Below are positions 41,878-51,885 of a stretch of DNA of 64,000 nucleotides, piece after piece. The stretch lies in NCBI RefSeq assembly GCF_000380165.1, contig NZ_KB904647.1, positions 188 to 64,187 of the forward strand, read 5' to 3'. This stretch comes from Wenjunlia vitaminophila DSM 41686 (GTDB taxonomy: Bacteria; Actinomycetota; Actinomycetes; Streptomycetales; Streptomycetaceae). The notes beneath the pieces are model-generated. The model was not told the origin of the DNA, made no database searches, and saw only the letters and a program-made list of their open reading frames with translations. The translations under genes and the position numbers were made by a program. The number at the start of each line of letters is the position of its first letter. Position 1 is the stretch's first letter.

Positions 41878-42536
41878 GCGGGCCCGCCCTTTCGGGCGGA
41901 CTCCAATGCGTCCGCCTCCTGCGCCTCGTGGTAGACCGCGTGCATCCGCTGCCACAGGGTGATCGCACTGCCCACGGCGACCACCCACAGGGCGATCGGC
42001 AGCAGCCAGTCGATGTAGGGCACGCCGTACTCGTGCAGGCCGGAGAGTCCGGTGAGCACCAGCGTGATCACCATCCGGTCGGCGCGTTCGATCAGTCCGG
42101 AGACGTCACACTTCAACCCGAGGCTCTCGGCCCGGGCCTTGGTGTACGACACCACCTGCCCGCTGGCGAGGCAGAACAGCGTGACCGCGGCGAGCAGCAG
42201 GTCGTCGCCCTTCCCGGCGAACCACATCAGCAGTCCGCCGAAGACCGCGGCGTCGCCCACCCGGTCGAGCGAGGAGTCCCAGAACGCCCCCCAGCGGCTG
42301 GACCGTCCCACCTGGCGGGCCATGGTGCCGTCCAGCAGGTCGGAGAAGACGAACAGGGTGATGACCAGGGTCCCCAGGAAGAAGGTCCCCCTGGGGTAGA
42401 AGACCAGGGCCCCCGCCGCCACGCCGACGGTGCCCACTGCCGTGACCATGTCCGGGGAGACCCCGGCGCGCACCAGCATGGTGGCGAACGGCGTGACGAC
42501 ACGCGTGAAGAACGCACGCGCGTACTTGTTGAGCAT
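41874..42536 (-). CDS. pgsA: phosphatidylinositol (phosphate) synthase
   Basis: CDP-alcohol phosphatidyltransferase; actinobacterial members join CDP-diacylglycerol and inositol phosphate. The 220-residue membrane protein contains the complete motif D-x2-DG-x2-AR-x8-G-x3-D-x3-D at Asp66, Asp69, Gly70, Ala73, Arg74, Gly83, Asp87 and Asp91. I chose ATG 42536 by homology (LNKYARAFFTRVVTPFA); GGGAAGG lies unusually close to it. First gene of the PIM unit, divergent from the EF-G-like gene. Confidence 0.94.
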   Translation of the reverse strand: MLNKYARAFFTRVVTPFATMLVRAGVSPDMVTAVGTVGVAAGALVFYPRGTFFLGTLVITLFVFSDLLDGTMARQVGRSSRWGAFWDSSLDRVGDAAVFGGLLMWFAGKGDDLLLAAVTLFCLASGQVVSYTKARAESLGLKCDVSGLIERADRMVITLVLTGLSGLHEYGVPYIDWLLPIALWVVAVGSAITLWQRMHAVYHEAQEADALESARKGGPA

Positions 42537-42835
42537 GACCTTCCCGATGGTGTCGGCGGATGCCGGAGGGCCCGGACGGGCACCGGCTGGCCCATCGTAG
42601 CCAGACAGCGACTCCCTCCTCTGCGACGGCACCCGTCGGGTGACGGCGACGGGACCGCCCCACCGGGCCGGCACGGCGCGGAGGACGGCGCCCGCACGCC
42701 CTATGGACGGGTGCTGACGCCCGTGGAAAGCTCGAGGGACCGCGGGCGTCGACGGGGCCGCCGGAGCGGTCCCGTGGCGTGCGCGTTCCCCATCCCTGCG
42801 GACTTCCACTGCACGGTGGAGCGGGAGGCGAGCCC

Positions 42836-45031
42836 ATGGCCGACAGGACGAACCCCCACCCAGGAGCCGCCGGAAGGGCACCGACGGCCGACCAGCCCTC
42901 GTCCGTACGCAACGTGGTGCTGGTCGGCCACAGCGGCTCGGGCAAGACCACGCTCGTCGAGGCGCTGGCCCTGGCGACCGGCGCGACCACCAGGGCGGGG
43001 CGGGTCGAGGACGGCGGCACCATCTCCGACCACGACGAGATCGAGCACCGCCAACACCGCTCGGTACAGCTCTCCCTGGTGCCGGTCGAGTGGAACGGCA
43101 TCAAGATCAACCTGCTGGACGCCCCCGGATACGCGGACTTCGTCGGGGAGTTGCGGGCCGGACTGCGGGCCGCGGACGCCGCCCTCTTCGTGGTCTCCGC
43201 GGCCGACGGGGTGGACGGGGCCACCCGGATGGTGTGGGAGGAGTGCGCCGCCGTCCGGATGCCCCGCGCGGTCGTCGTCACCCACCTCGAGGCCGCCCGC
43301 GCCGACTTCGACGAGATGCTCCGGGTGTGCCGGGAGGTCTTCGGCGGCGACAACCCCGAGGCTGTGCTCCCGCTGTACCTCCCGGCGTACGGCGCACCGG
43401 GCGGCGACGGGCAGTCCCCGGTCACCGGCCTGCTCGGGCTGCTCTCCCAACGGGTCTTCGACTACTCCTCGGGCGAACGCCTGGAGCGCGACCCGGACGA
43501 CGACCAGGCGGCGCTGATCGCCGACGCCCGGGACCGGCTGATCGAGGGGATCATCGCGGAGAGCGAGGACGAGTCCCTCATGGACCGCTACCTCGGTGGC
43601 GAGGCGCTGGACATGAAGACGCTCGTCACCGACCTGGAACGGGCCGTGGCCCGCGGCACCTTCCACCCGGTGCTCGGCGCGGCCCCGGCCGCCAACGGTG
43701 CCAGGCAGGGCCTGGGCACCGTGGAACTGCTCGAGTTGATCACCGGGGGGTTCCCCACCCCGCCCGAGGGCCGGCTCCCGGAGGTGACCACCCCGAACGG
43801 CCGCCCCCGCCCTGCGCTGACCTGTGATCCCCAGGGGCCGCTCGCCGCCGAGGTCATCAAGACGACCTCCGACCCGTACGTGGGCCGGATCAGCCTGGTG
43901 CGGGTGTTCTCCGGAACGCTGCGGCCGGACCAGACGGTGCACGTGTCCGGGCACGGCCTGGCCACCAGGGGGCACGAGGACCACGACGTGGACGAGCGCC
44001 TCGGCACCCTGTCCTCACCGTTCGGCAAGCAGCAGCGCGCCGTCGCCAAGTGCGTCGCCGGGGACATCTGCACCGTCGCGAAGTTGACCCGGGCCGAGAC
44101 CGGCGACACGCTCTCGGACAAGGACGACCCGCTGCTGGTGGAGCCGTGGGAGATGCCCGACCCGCTGCTGCCCGTGGCGATCGAGGCGCACAGCAAGGCG
44201 GACGAGGACAAGCTCTCCCAGGGCCTGGCCCGGTTGGTGGCCGAGGACCCCACCATGCGCCTGGAACAGAACCAGGACACGCACCAGGTGGTGCTGTGGT
44301 GTCTGGGCGAGGCCCATGTGGACGTGCTCCTCGACCGGTTGCGCTCCCGGTACGGCGTCCAGGTGGACACCGTGCCGCACAGGGTGTCGCTGCGCGAGAC
44401 CTTCGGAGCCAGGGCCGGCGGGCGCGGGCGCCACGTCAAGCAGTCCGGTGGCCACGGCCAGTACGCCATCTGCGAGATCGAGGTGGAGCCCCTCCCGGGA
44501 GGCGGTGGGTTCGAGTTCGTGGACAAGGTGGTCGGCGGCGCGGTGCCGCGCCAGTTCATCCCCTCGGTGGAGAAGGGCGTGCGGGCCCAGCTCGCCAGGG
44601 GCGTCGCCGCGGGGTACCCGGTGGTGGACGTGCGGGTGACCCTGCTCGACGGCAAGGCGCACTCGGTGGACTCCTCGGACGCGGCCTTCCAGACCGCGGG
44701 CGCGCTGGCGCTGCGGGAGGCGGCGGCGGGCACGGTGATCCACATGCTGGAGCCGGTGGCCGAGGTCGGGGTGCTGGTCCCGGACGAGTACGTGGGCCCG
44801 GTGATGAGTGACCTGTCCGGCCGCCGTGGCCGGGTGCTGGGCACCGAGCCGGCGACGCCGGGGCGGACCCTGGTGCGCGCCGAGGTCCCGGAGATCGAGA
44901 TCAGCAGGTACGCGGTGGACCTGCGGTCGCTCTCCCACGGCACCGGCCGGTTCAGGCGCGCCTACGCCCGGCACGAGCCGATGCCGCCCCAACTCGCCGT
45001 CAGGGTCCGCGAGACGGCGGCCGAGAGGTAG
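42836..45031 (+). CDS. EF-G-like GTPase paralogue with altered G motifs
   Basis: The 731-residue protein has the five-domain order of EF-G, from ATG 42836 behind GGGAGG. P-loop GHSGSGKT (31-38) is intact, but the canonical DTPGH is DAPGY (95-99, catalytic His to Tyr), the NKxD guanine motif is THLE (149-152), and switch I has RSVQ instead of RGIT. Domain IV to V run through HVKQSGGHGQYAICEIEVEPL and LSGRRGRVLGTE, both EF-G-like. Actinobacterial EF-G2-type paralogues of this kind are not the main translocase; a role in stress or recycling is conjecture. Confidence 0.9.
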   Translation: MADRTNPHPGAAGRAPTADQPSSVRNVVLVGHSGSGKTTLVEALALATGATTRAGRVEDGGTISDHDEIEHRQHRSVQLSLVPVEWNGIKINLLDAPGYADFVGELRAGLRAADAALFVVSAADGVDGATRMVWEECAAVRMPRAVVVTHLEAARADFDEMLRVCREVFGGDNPEAVLPLYLPAYGAPGGDGQSPVTGLLGLLSQRVFDYSSGERLERDPDDDQAALIADARDRLIEGIIAESEDESLMDRYLGGEALDMKTLVTDLERAVARGTFHPVLGAAPAANGARQGLGTVELLELITGGFPTPPEGRLPEVTTPNGRPRPALTCDPQGPLAAEVIKTTSDPYVGRISLVRVFSGTLRPDQTVHVSGHGLATRGHEDHDVDERLGTLSSPFGKQQRAVAKCVAGDICTVAKLTRAETGDTLSDKDDPLLVEPWEMPDPLLPVAIEAHSKADEDKLSQGLARLVAEDPTMRLEQNQDTHQVVLWCLGEAHVDVLLDRLRSRYGVQVDTVPHRVSLRETFGARAGGRGRHVKQSGGHGQYAICEIEVEPLPGGGGFEFVDKVVGGAVPRQFIPSVEKGVRAQLARGVAAGYPVVDVRVTLLDGKAHSVDSSDAAFQTAGALALREAAAGTVIHMLEPVAEVGVLVPDEYVGPVMSDLSGRRGRVLGTEPATPGRTLVRAEVPEIEISRYAVDLRSLSHGTGRFRRAYARHEPMPPQLAVRVRETAAER

Positions 45032-45214
45032 GCCCGGGAGCTGATCGGACCCGCCGGGCGGCGGATCCGGAATCTCCACGGCACGGGCGCACCCGGGTGG
45101 TTAGGCTGACGACCTGGTGTGCCCGTGCCGCGCCGCGGGCATGCTTCTGCGCAGCAGGACCGTCGGGCGCGGCAGGAACCTGCGGGCGCAGCCCGCGAGT
45201 TGGCAGGGGGTACG

Positions 45215-46855
45215 GTGACCACGTTCGACTTCAGCCCGGGAGCCCAGGTCCCGCTGACCGACGTGGGGCAGCAGACCGCGCCGACCCAGATGCTCTCCTC
45301 GGCTGCCTACCGCGACGGCAGCATGGAGGAGCTCACCAAGCTCAGTGAGGGCACGTCCCAGTCGGCCGGCAGGTTCAGCCTGCTGGAGCCGAACCTCGGC
45401 GAGGCCTTCTGCCGCGCGGTGCAGGTGCGGATGCTCGGCGGCGGCCGGAAACCGGTGATCCAGTCGTTCGGGGTGGACCCGGCGGCGGTGGTGCGGCACT
45501 GCCTGGCCGCGAGTCGCATCCGCAGGAACCGGGACATCCGGCTGACCATCGTGATGGCCGTGTTCGGGCTGCTGTTCCTGCCCGGGACGCTGGTGTGGGT
45601 CGGGGCCTTCCAACTCAAGCGGACGCTGTCCCGGACGGCGTCGCGGTTCAGTTCCCTGAACTCCCTGGTGATCGTGGTGGTGGCCGCCGCAGCCGTGCTG
45701 TTCGCGGTCCGGCCGCCGGCCTCCGGCCTCCCCGGCCTGTACCTGCGGCTGGTGTTGCTGGCCCCGGTGGCCGGCTGGTTCGTCGCCAGGCGGCTGTGCA
45801 CCGCCACCGCCGTCGAGCTGCGCAAGAGGTGGACGGCCGTGCTGGACGGCGCGGACGCCGGCCCCTCGGTGCCGGAGGCGGTGCCGTCGGGGCCCAACGA
45901 CACCAGGGCCGAGCGGATGCGCGAGGAGCTGGAGAAGCTGGGCCAGGAACAGAACAGCAACGTGGTGTTCTACCGGGGGCGTGACGGCATACTCGGCATG
46001 GGCTCCCGGTGGGGCGGCTGGGTGATGGACGAGGAGCTCCGCCCGGCACCGGGCCACACCGACATCAACCAGTTCCGTTCGTGGGACGTGGTCAAGGCCA
46101 TCCACGGAGCCCTCCGGGACCTTCCGCGCGGCCCCCTGCACAGCGGCGGGTTCCCCCGCCCCTCGGTGCGGCACTGGATCGTGGTGCCGGTGAACGAGGG
46201 AGCGGGGGCCGTCTCCCGGCCGAGCGGGCCCGAGGTGGACGGCTACTCGATCCGCGACTTCGAGGTGCAGCGCATCTGCAACGAGCAGCAGTTCGACGCC
46301 GGAAGCCGGCACTACGTGGGTGTGCAGTTCGTGTTGTGGGAGGGACAGTTCGTCCTGACCCTGATGTGCACGGTCACCACGCTGCACCGCTCGCTGCGGG
46401 TCGAGGTCACCGGCTACACGCTGGGTCCTGTGGCGCCGTCGCTCGCGGGCAAGCCGTCGCCGAGGACCAAGACGGTCCCCAAGAGCGTCAAGTTCTGGGA
46501 GACCAAGAAGGTGACGCTGCCGCTGGTGACGACGGAGGAGGTGGTCCGACTCGCCATCCGGGCGCCGCTGATCTGGATCCCCTCGCTGCTGGAGTGGCTG
46601 GGCGGCAAGCTCACCCTGCCGGAGCCGTTCGGGCTGCGGCACTCGTGGGTGGAGCCGCCGTGGACCCACCGGTTCATGGCGGACGACGCGCTGCGTGCCG
46701 CCGCCCCCGTGATCCGCGCGGTGCACGCGGCCACCCTCAAGGTGCTGGAGGACAACAACGTGGACGTCGAGCCGTTCCGCAACCGCGCCGGGAGCCTCGG
46801 CGGCGCGGTCCAGGGCGCGGCCCCCGGCAAGGTGGACCACTACGACGCCCGTTGA
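45215..46855 (+). CDS. uncharacterised membrane protein
   Basis: A 546-residue protein of no family I recognise. From GTG 45215 (behind AGGGGG) it has a cytoplasmic N-terminus of about 108 residues, three hydrophobic segments (about 109-131, 150-166, 174-193), an acidic/charged stretch with NVVFYRGRDGILGMGSRWGGWV, and a large C-terminal domain of about 300 residues with basic PRTKTVPKSVKFWETKK and a further hydrophobic stretch. It follows the EF-G-like gene by 183 bases and is convergent with the HIT gene. Similar proteins sit here in other streptomycetes, from memory. Confidence 0.8.
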   Translation: MTTFDFSPGAQVPLTDVGQQTAPTQMLSSAAYRDGSMEELTKLSEGTSQSAGRFSLLEPNLGEAFCRAVQVRMLGGGRKPVIQSFGVDPAAVVRHCLAASRIRRNRDIRLTIVMAVFGLLFLPGTLVWVGAFQLKRTLSRTASRFSSLNSLVIVVVAAAAVLFAVRPPASGLPGLYLRLVLLAPVAGWFVARRLCTATAVELRKRWTAVLDGADAGPSVPEAVPSGPNDTRAERMREELEKLGQEQNSNVVFYRGRDGILGMGSRWGGWVMDEELRPAPGHTDINQFRSWDVVKAIHGALRDLPRGPLHSGGFPRPSVRHWIVVPVNEGAGAVSRPSGPEVDGYSIRDFEVQRICNEQQFDAGSRHYVGVQFVLWEGQFVLTLMCTVTTLHRSLRVEVTGYTLGPVAPSLAGKPSPRTKTVPKSVKFWETKKVTLPLVTTEEVVRLAIRAPLIWIPSLLEWLGGKLTLPEPFGLRHSWVEPPWTHRFMADDALRAAAPVIRAVHAATLKVLEDNNVDVEPFRNRAGSLGGAVQGAAPGKVDHYDAR

Positions 46856-46880
46856 GACACCGCGCGGGGCCGGTCGGGTA

Positions 46881-46927
46881 CCACCCCGCCCGCGGCGTCC
46901 GGGCTGGACCGCGGCGGGCGGGGGTGG
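46881..46927. terminator. hairpin between convergent membrane-protein and HIT genes
   Basis: CCACCCCGCCCGC (46881-46893) pairs with 46914-46927 with one bulged G, loop of 20 bases. It lies between two converging stops and may serve both. Confidence 0.65.
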
Positions 46928-47497
46928 CTACTCCGCGCCGGGCGCGGACAGCGGGTGGTGCCAGACCTGGGCGAGCATGGTACGGGTGTCCGCGAGGAGC
47001 TGGGGCAGCACCCGGGTTTCACCGATCACCGGCATGAAGTTGGTGTCACCACCCCAGCGCGGCACCAGGTGCTGGTGCAGGTGGGCGGCGATCCCGGCCC
47101 CGGCCACGGCGCCCTGGTTCATGCCGATGTTGAAACCCTGGGCTCCCGACGCCTGGCGCAGCGTGGTCATCGCCTTCTTGGTGAACTCGGCGAGTTCCAC
47201 GGTCTCCGGCGCGGTGAGGTCGGTGTAGTCGGCGACGTGGCGGTAGGGCACCGTCATCAGGTGTCCCGAGTTGTACGGGTACAGGTTGAGTACCGCGTAG
47301 ACGTGCTCGCCGCGGGCCACCACCAGCCCTTCCTCGTCCGACAGACCGGGGATGGTGCAGAACGGGCAACCGTCACCGGCCCCGGGACCGGTGGGCTTGT
47401 TCTCGCCCTGGATGTACGCCATCCGGTGGGGTGTCCACAGGCGCTGGAACGCGTCCGGCGACCCCACTCCGACCTGCAACTCCGGCTCACGCGTCAT
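46928..47497 (-). CDS. HIT-domain protein, probable Ap4A phosphorylase
   Basis: A 189-residue HIT protein with the catalytic His139-Leu-His141-Gln-His143 motif followed by LVPRWGGD, a Cys44-Pro-Phe-Cys47 zinc knuckle, and VLNLYPYNSGHLM. It closely follows mycobacterial Rv2613c, an Ap4A phosphorylase, in sequence and in its location between pgsA and thrS; I infer that activity. ATG 47497 chosen because it gives the family start. An upstream GTG/ATG extension looks unlikely. Confidence 0.88.
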   Translation of the reverse strand: MTREPELQVGVGSPDAFQRLWTPHRMAYIQGENKPTGPGAGDGCPFCTIPGLSDEEGLVVARGEHVYAVLNLYPYNSGHLMTVPYRHVADYTDLTAPETVELAEFTKKAMTTLRQASGAQGFNIGMNQGAVAGAGIAAHLHQHLVPRWGGDTNFMPVIGETRVLPQLLADTRTMLAQVWHHPLSAPGAE

Positions 47498-47640
47498 GCC
47501 GGTCAGCATAAGCGTCCGCGGCGGGCGAGGGGACCCGAGGGCAGCCGGACGGCGCCCCACCACCGGTTACCGCCCCGTCGTCCCCGGGGGGCGGCGGGTC
47601 CGGCCGGGTGGCTGTCGGTGCCGCGTGGTAGAAGACGCCC

Positions 47641-48393
47641 ATGACGACGCTTGCCTTCCCGGAGTTCCTCGATCTCATCGAGGACCGTTCCGCCGCACTG
47701 CGCGGGGCCGCCGCCGGCCCGGCCGACCTCGAGGTCCGTGTCCCCGGCTGCCCGGACTGGTCCCTGCGGGACCTCGTTGCGCACCTCGGCTTCGTGCAGC
47801 GGTTCTGGGCGGCCACCATCGCCGCTGGCCCGCGGGACGCCCCGCCGAACCGGGCCGCGATCGACGGCGCGGACCCCCACGGCGACCTCGTCGCCTGGTC
47901 GTCCGAGTCGACCGACCTGCTCCTGGCCGCGCTGCGGGACGCCGGCCCCGAGCGGGGCTGCTGGGCCTGGTGGGACCCCGCGTCCGCTTCGTGGACGGCG
48001 GCGTCGGTCGCCCGCCACCAGGTGCAGGAGGCAGCGGTGCACGCGCACGACGCCCAGGAGGCGGTGGGACGGCCCGAGCCGATCCCCACAGTGGCCGCCG
48101 TGGACGGCCTCTCGGGGTTCCTGGACGTGTTCCTCGGCTCGGCGGGCCCGTGGCCGCACCGACCGGCCAGGGTCTCGGTCCAGGTCTCCCAGGGCCCGCG
48201 GTGGCTGGTGGACCTGGCCGAGCGGGGCTCGCTGGTCGTCGAGGACGACGGGACGGCCCCTGCCGTCCGACTCGAGGGCTCCGCCAGCGACCTGCTGCTG
48301 TTCCTCAACGGGCGCCTGGGGCCCGACCGGATCAGGGTCGAGGGGGACCGTGCCCTGGTCGAGGCCCTCCTCGCCTGGCCCGACCTGACCTGA
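47641..48393 (+). CDS. maleylpyruvate isomerase N-terminal (DinB-like, mycothiol-type) protein
   Basis: A 250-residue protein of the four-helix DinB/MDMPI fold: VPGCPDWSLRDLVAHLGFVQRFW near 33-56 and SVARHQVQEAAVHAHDAQ near 122-139 carry the metal-ligand His residues, followed by a C-terminal SCP-like domain with ASDLLLFLNGRLG. Such proteins are often mycothiol-dependent enzymes; the substrate is unknown. ATG 47641, with no close partner upstream. Confidence 0.85.
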   Translation: MTTLAFPEFLDLIEDRSAALRGAAAGPADLEVRVPGCPDWSLRDLVAHLGFVQRFWAATIAAGPRDAPPNRAAIDGADPHGDLVAWSSESTDLLLAALRDAGPERGCWAWWDPASASWTAASVARHQVQEAAVHAHDAQEAVGRPEPIPTVAAVDGLSGFLDVFLGSAGPWPHRPARVSVQVSQGPRWLVDLAERGSLVVEDDGTAPAVRLEGSASDLLLFLNGRLGPDRIRVEGDRALVEALLAWPDLT

Positions 48394-48420
48394 TCGCCCC
48401 TCCCCCGGGCTGACCGCGGT

Positions 48421-48462
48421 CCGGGGCGCCGGCGGCCGGGGGTCCAGCCGCCGGCGCCCCGG
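48421..48462. terminator. hairpin between convergent gene and thrS
   Basis: A perfect 16-bp stem (CCGGGGCGCCGGCGGC at 48421-48436, complement at 48447-48462) with a ten-base loop, between the DinB-like gene and thrS stops. Confidence 0.8.
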
Positions 48463-48466
48463 GTGC

Positions 48467-50446
48467 TCACACCTGGACGCGGCGCTCCACCGCGTCGGCG
48501 ATCTCCGCCAGGGCGGCGTCCCGGGGGATGCCGTTGGCCTGGCTGCCGTCGCGGTAACGGAAGCTGACGGCGCCGTTGGCCATGTCGTCGTCCCCGGCGA
48601 TGACCATGAACGGGACCTTGTTCTTCTGGGCGTTGCGGATCTTCTTCTGCATCCGGTCGGCCGACGCGTCCACCTCGACCCGCAGGCCCCTGGACCGTGC
48701 CTGGGCGGCGAACTCCTCGAGGTAGGGCACGTGGGCGTCGCCGATGGGGATGCCCACCGCCTGCACCGGCGCGAGCCACGGCGGCATGGCGCCGGCGTAG
48801 TGCTCGAGCAGCACCGCGAAGAACCGCTCGATGCTGCCGAACAGGGCGCGGTGGATCATCACGGGCCGTTGCCTCGAGCCGTCCGCGGCGGTGTACTCCA
48901 GGTCGAACAGCTCAGGCAGGTTGAGGTCCACCTGCACGGTGGACATCTGCCAGGTCCGGCCGATGGCGTCCCTGGCCTGCACCGAGATCTTCGGCCCGTA
49001 GAACGCGGCACCGCCGGGATCGAGGACCAGCTCCAGCCCCTGCTTCTGGGCCGCCTGCCGCAGCGCGTCGGTGGCCCGCGCCCACACCTCGTCGGTGCCG
49101 ACGGACTTCTCCGGGTTCCTGGTGGACAGCTCCAGGTAGAAGTCGTTGAGTCCGTAGTCGCGCAGCAGGTTGAGCACGAAGGTGAGCAACGAGTCCAGCT
49201 CGTCGGGCATCTGCTCGACGGTGCAGTAGATGTGTGCGTCGTCCTGGGTGAAACCACGGGCCCGGGTGAGGCCGTGGACCACGCCCGACTTCTCGTAGCG
49301 GTAGACGGTGCCGAACTCGAACAGCCGCAGCGGCAGCTCGCGGTAGGAACGCCCCCTGGCCCGGTAGATCAGGTTGTGCATGGGGCAGTTCATGGGCTTG
49401 AGGTAGTAGTCGTGGCCCTCGTCGAGCTGCATGGGCGGGTACATGGCGTCCCGGTACCAGTCGAGGTGGCCGGAGATCTCGTAGAGCCTGCCCTTGGTGG
49501 CGTGCGGGGTGTAGACGAACTCGTAGCCGGCCTCTTCGTGGCGCCTGCGGGAGTAGTCCTCCATGGCCCGGCGGATGATCCCGCCGCGCGGGTGGAACAC
49601 CGCCAGGCCCGAGCCGATCTCCTCGGGGATGGAGAACAGGTCGAGTTCGGCACCAAGCCGCCGGTGGTCCCGCTTCTCCGCCTCGGCCAGGAAGTCCAGG
49701 TGCGCCTTGAGTTCGTCCTTGGAGGGCCAGGCGGTGCCGTAGATCCGCTGGAGCATCGGGTTGCGCTCGCTGCCCCGCCAGTAAGCGCCCGCGGAACGCA
49801 TCAGCTTGAACGCGGGGATGATGCGGGTGTTCGGCAGGTGCGGGCCCCGGCACAGGTCGCGCCAGCAGAGCTCGCCGGTCTTGGCGTCCAGGTTGTCGTA
49901 GATGGTCAGCTCACCGGCTCCGACCTCGGCCGAGGCGCCCTCCGCGGCGTCCGCGGCGGCGCCCTTGAGCCCGATCAGCTCGAGCTTGTAGGGCTCGTCG
50001 GCGAGCTCGGTGCGGGCCTCGTCGTCGGTGACGACCCGGCGGGAGAACCGCTGTCCGCGCTTGACGATCTCCTGCATCTTCTTCTCGACGCGCTTGAGGT
50101 CGTCGGGCTGGAACGGAGTCCGCACGTCGAAGTCGTAGTAGAACCCGTCCTTGATGGGCGGGCCGATGCCGAGCTTCGCCTCGGGGAACAGCTCCTGCAC
50201 CGCCTGCGCGAGTACGTGCGCGGTGGAGTGGCGCATGATCGCCAGGCCGTCCTCGCTGTCGATGGCGACGGGCTCGACCTCGTCGCCGTCCGCCAGCCGG
50301 TGGGTGAGGTCCCTGAGCTGGCCGGCGACCCGGGCGGCGATGATCCGGCGGTCACCCTCGAAGAGCGCCGCGGCCGTCGTCCCCGTGGTCACCACGCGCT
50401 CATCCCGCTCGGAATCGCGTTTGATGATCACACGGAGGTCTGACAC
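48467..50446 (-). CDS. thrS: threonyl-tRNA synthetase
   Basis: Charges tRNA-Thr and edits serine. From GTG 50446 (behind AGGAGAG) the protein is 659 residues: TGS domain (1-65), N2 editing domain with HSTAH and a later Cys/His pair, class II catalytic core with zinc ligand MNCPMHN and motif 2 region [15 protein letters not shown], and the C-terminal anticodon domain ([18 protein letters not shown]). The 80 bases upstream contain a threonine-rich reading frame described separately. Confidence 0.97.
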   Translation of the reverse strand: MSDLRVIIKRDSERDERVVTTGTTAAALFEGDRRIIAARVAGQLRDLTHRLADGDEVEPVAIDSEDGLAIMRHSTAHVLAQAVQELFPEAKLGIGPPIKDGFYYDFDVRTPFQPDDLKRVEKKMQEIVKRGQRFSRRVVTDDEARTELADEPYKLELIGLKGAAADAAEGASAEVGAGELTIYDNLDAKTGELCWRDLCRGPHLPNTRIIPAFKLMRSAGAYWRGSERNPMLQRIYGTAWPSKDELKAHLDFLAEAEKRDHRRLGAELDLFSIPEEIGSGLAVFHPRGGIIRRAMEDYSRRRHEEAGYEFVYTPHATKGRLYEISGHLDWYRDAMYPPMQLDEGHDYYLKPMNCPMHNLIYRARGRSYRELPLRLFEFGTVYRYEKSGVVHGLTRARGFTQDDAHIYCTVEQMPDELDSLLTFVLNLLRDYGLNDFYLELSTRNPEKSVGTDEVWARATDALRQAAQKQGLELVLDPGGAAFYGPKISVQARDAIGRTWQMSTVQVDLNLPELFDLEYTAADGSRQRPVMIHRALFGSIERFFAVLLEHYAGAMPPWLAPVQAVGIPIGDAHVPYLEEFAAQARSRGLRVEVDASADRMQKKIRNAQKNKVPFMVIAGDDDMANGAVSFRYRDGSQANGIPRDAALAEIADAVERRVQV

Positions 50447-50526
50447 CGGTCTCTCCTGACTCGTGCACGTGGAACACATGGGCGCGTGTTCGTGAACGTG
50501 TGTGGGCGCGTGTCCCGGGGACACAT
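50428..50526 (-). other. possible short leader ORF overlapping the thrS start
   Basis: A 32-codon frame from ATG 50526 to TGA 50428 reads through the thrS start in another frame. Its first half is threonine-rich with four ACG codons in nine (positions 6-14), produced by an in-frame 24-base repeat (TGGGCGCGTGT at 50479-50489 and 50503-50513 on the plus strand). There is no good ribosome-binding site, and a competing in-frame GTG for thrS starts at 50524. It may be chance; it resembles an attenuator peptide only in composition. Confidence 0.3.
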
Positions 50527-50637
50527 GGCCGCGGCGGGGTGCCGCGCTGACGAATCGTACCGAGCCGGATGCCCGACGGGCGAAACGGTAACGCGCCGGA
50601 CAGGCCCTCCGGGGCCCGGCCGCGCGGCGGCGCCTGA

Positions 50638-51885
50638 TCAGCCCCGCTGCTCGCGGAGCTCCTCCACGAGCTCGGCCGCGCCCCGCACCGAGGCCGACAG
50701 CCGCTCCCGCTCCTGCGGATCGACGGGCGCCGGCGTCACCTCCCGCACCGCGGTCAGACGGCGGAACCCCCCACGGCCGTGCAGCAGGCCGCTCACCCGG
50801 ACCGGGACGCCGGCCAGGTGGGCGTGGGCCGCCACCCGGTAGCGGCCCCCGGCGAGCTGGGCCACCACCTGCTCGACGTCCGCGCCGGCCAGCACGCGCA
50901 GCCGGACCGTGCCGGCCCCGTCCGCGCTCCGCCGGTAGAGCGCCACCACCTCGCCGGTGATCCGCACCGCGACCGACTGCTCGGCGTGCAGGTACCGGAC
51001 GCCGGCCTCACGCAACACCGGCAGGTCCACCGGGGAGAACACCACGGCCGGCGGCCGGTTCGGGTAGCCGTGCGGCGGCCCGACGGCGGACGACCAGGAC
51101 AGTGAGACCTCCACCAGTGCGGCACCGTGCACCAGCCGCACCAGGGACTCGGTCAACTCACGGCAGACCCCGCGGTCGACCGCGGAGTCGAACGCCTCCA
51201 TGGAACCGGTGGCCCTGCGGTGGTCCACGGCATCCCTGGTGGCGTTGAGGCTCCGCAGCAACGCCGTGGTCAGCGGCCGCCCCTGGGGCACCGGCGCGTA
51301 GACGGTCAGCGGCCGGCCCCCGGGGGAGGACTCCACCAGGACCTGGCTCAGCACCCCGGCGACGTAGCGGGCGTGGCGCTCGCCGAAGTACCCGTGAGGA
51401 GGGCAGTCGGCGTGGGCGACCGCGAGGAGCATGGCGCGCACGCCGGTCCACAGGCGCTCGGCCGCTTCCCAGGACACCGTTCCCGCGGTCCGCGGCACCT
51501 CCCGCATCCAGCGGATCTCGTCGCCGGGAACGGCGAGACCACGCAGGATCCGGACGGCCGAGGGCGCTCCGGAGCGGGCCAGGGCCGTCAACGCCTCGTG
51601 GAGCAGCTCCCCGTGGTCCTCCCACCGTCCGCCGTGCGGCACCAGCAGGCTGACCTCGCGGTCGGCGAACCGGGTGCCGACCGGCGGGGTCCAGCGGGTG
51701 TACCGGCCGGGGACCCCACCGCGCCGCTGCCAGCCGTACCTGGCCAGCAGCCCGCTGAGCACCGCGGGATCGACCCACCGCGCGTCGGGCAACTCCTCGA
51801 GGGGGCCCTCCCCGTCCGACACCCCCGACCTGGAACCGCCCGGTCTCGAGCCGTCCGGCCGTGAACCCTCCGCACGCGTCCGCAT
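50638..51885 (-). CDS. uncharacterised protein coupled to DUF4365 gene
   Basis: A 415-residue soluble protein that I do not recognise. The N-terminal 20 residues are Arg/Gly/Ser repeats ([15 protein letters not shown]). The body is compositionally normal for this genome and moderately hydrophobic, with [22 protein letters not shown] and a late OB-like beta-rich segment ([22 protein letters not shown] ... [19 protein letters not shown]). No membrane helix or catalytic motif is clear. Its start at 51885 shares one base with the stop of the DUF4365 gene, so both are made together. Confidence 0.75.
   Translation of the reverse strand: MRTRAEGSRPDGSRPGGSRSGVSDGEGPLEELPDARWVDPAVLSGLLARYGWQRRGGVPGRYTRWTPPVGTRFADREVSLLVPHGGRWEDHGELLHEALTALARSGAPSAVRILRGLAVPGDEIRWMREVPRTAGTVSWEAAERLWTGVRAMLLAVAHADCPPHGYFGERHARYVAGVLSQVLVESSPGGRPLTVYAPVPQGRPLTTALLRSLNATRDAVDHRRATGSMEAFDSAVDRGVCRELTESLVRLVHGAALVEVSLSWSSAVGPPHGYPNRPPAVVFSPVDLPVLREAGVRYLHAEQSVAVRITGEVVALYRRSADGAGTVRLRVLAGADVEQVVAQLAGGRYRVAAHAHLAGVPVRVSGLLHGRGGFRRLTAVREVTPAPVDPQERERLSASVRGAAELVEELREQRG

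Noticed and set aside
50447-50640. T-box riboswitch ahead of thrS
   Set aside because: No T-box core sequence or specifier-loop structure is apparent; the region shows only a short direct repeat.
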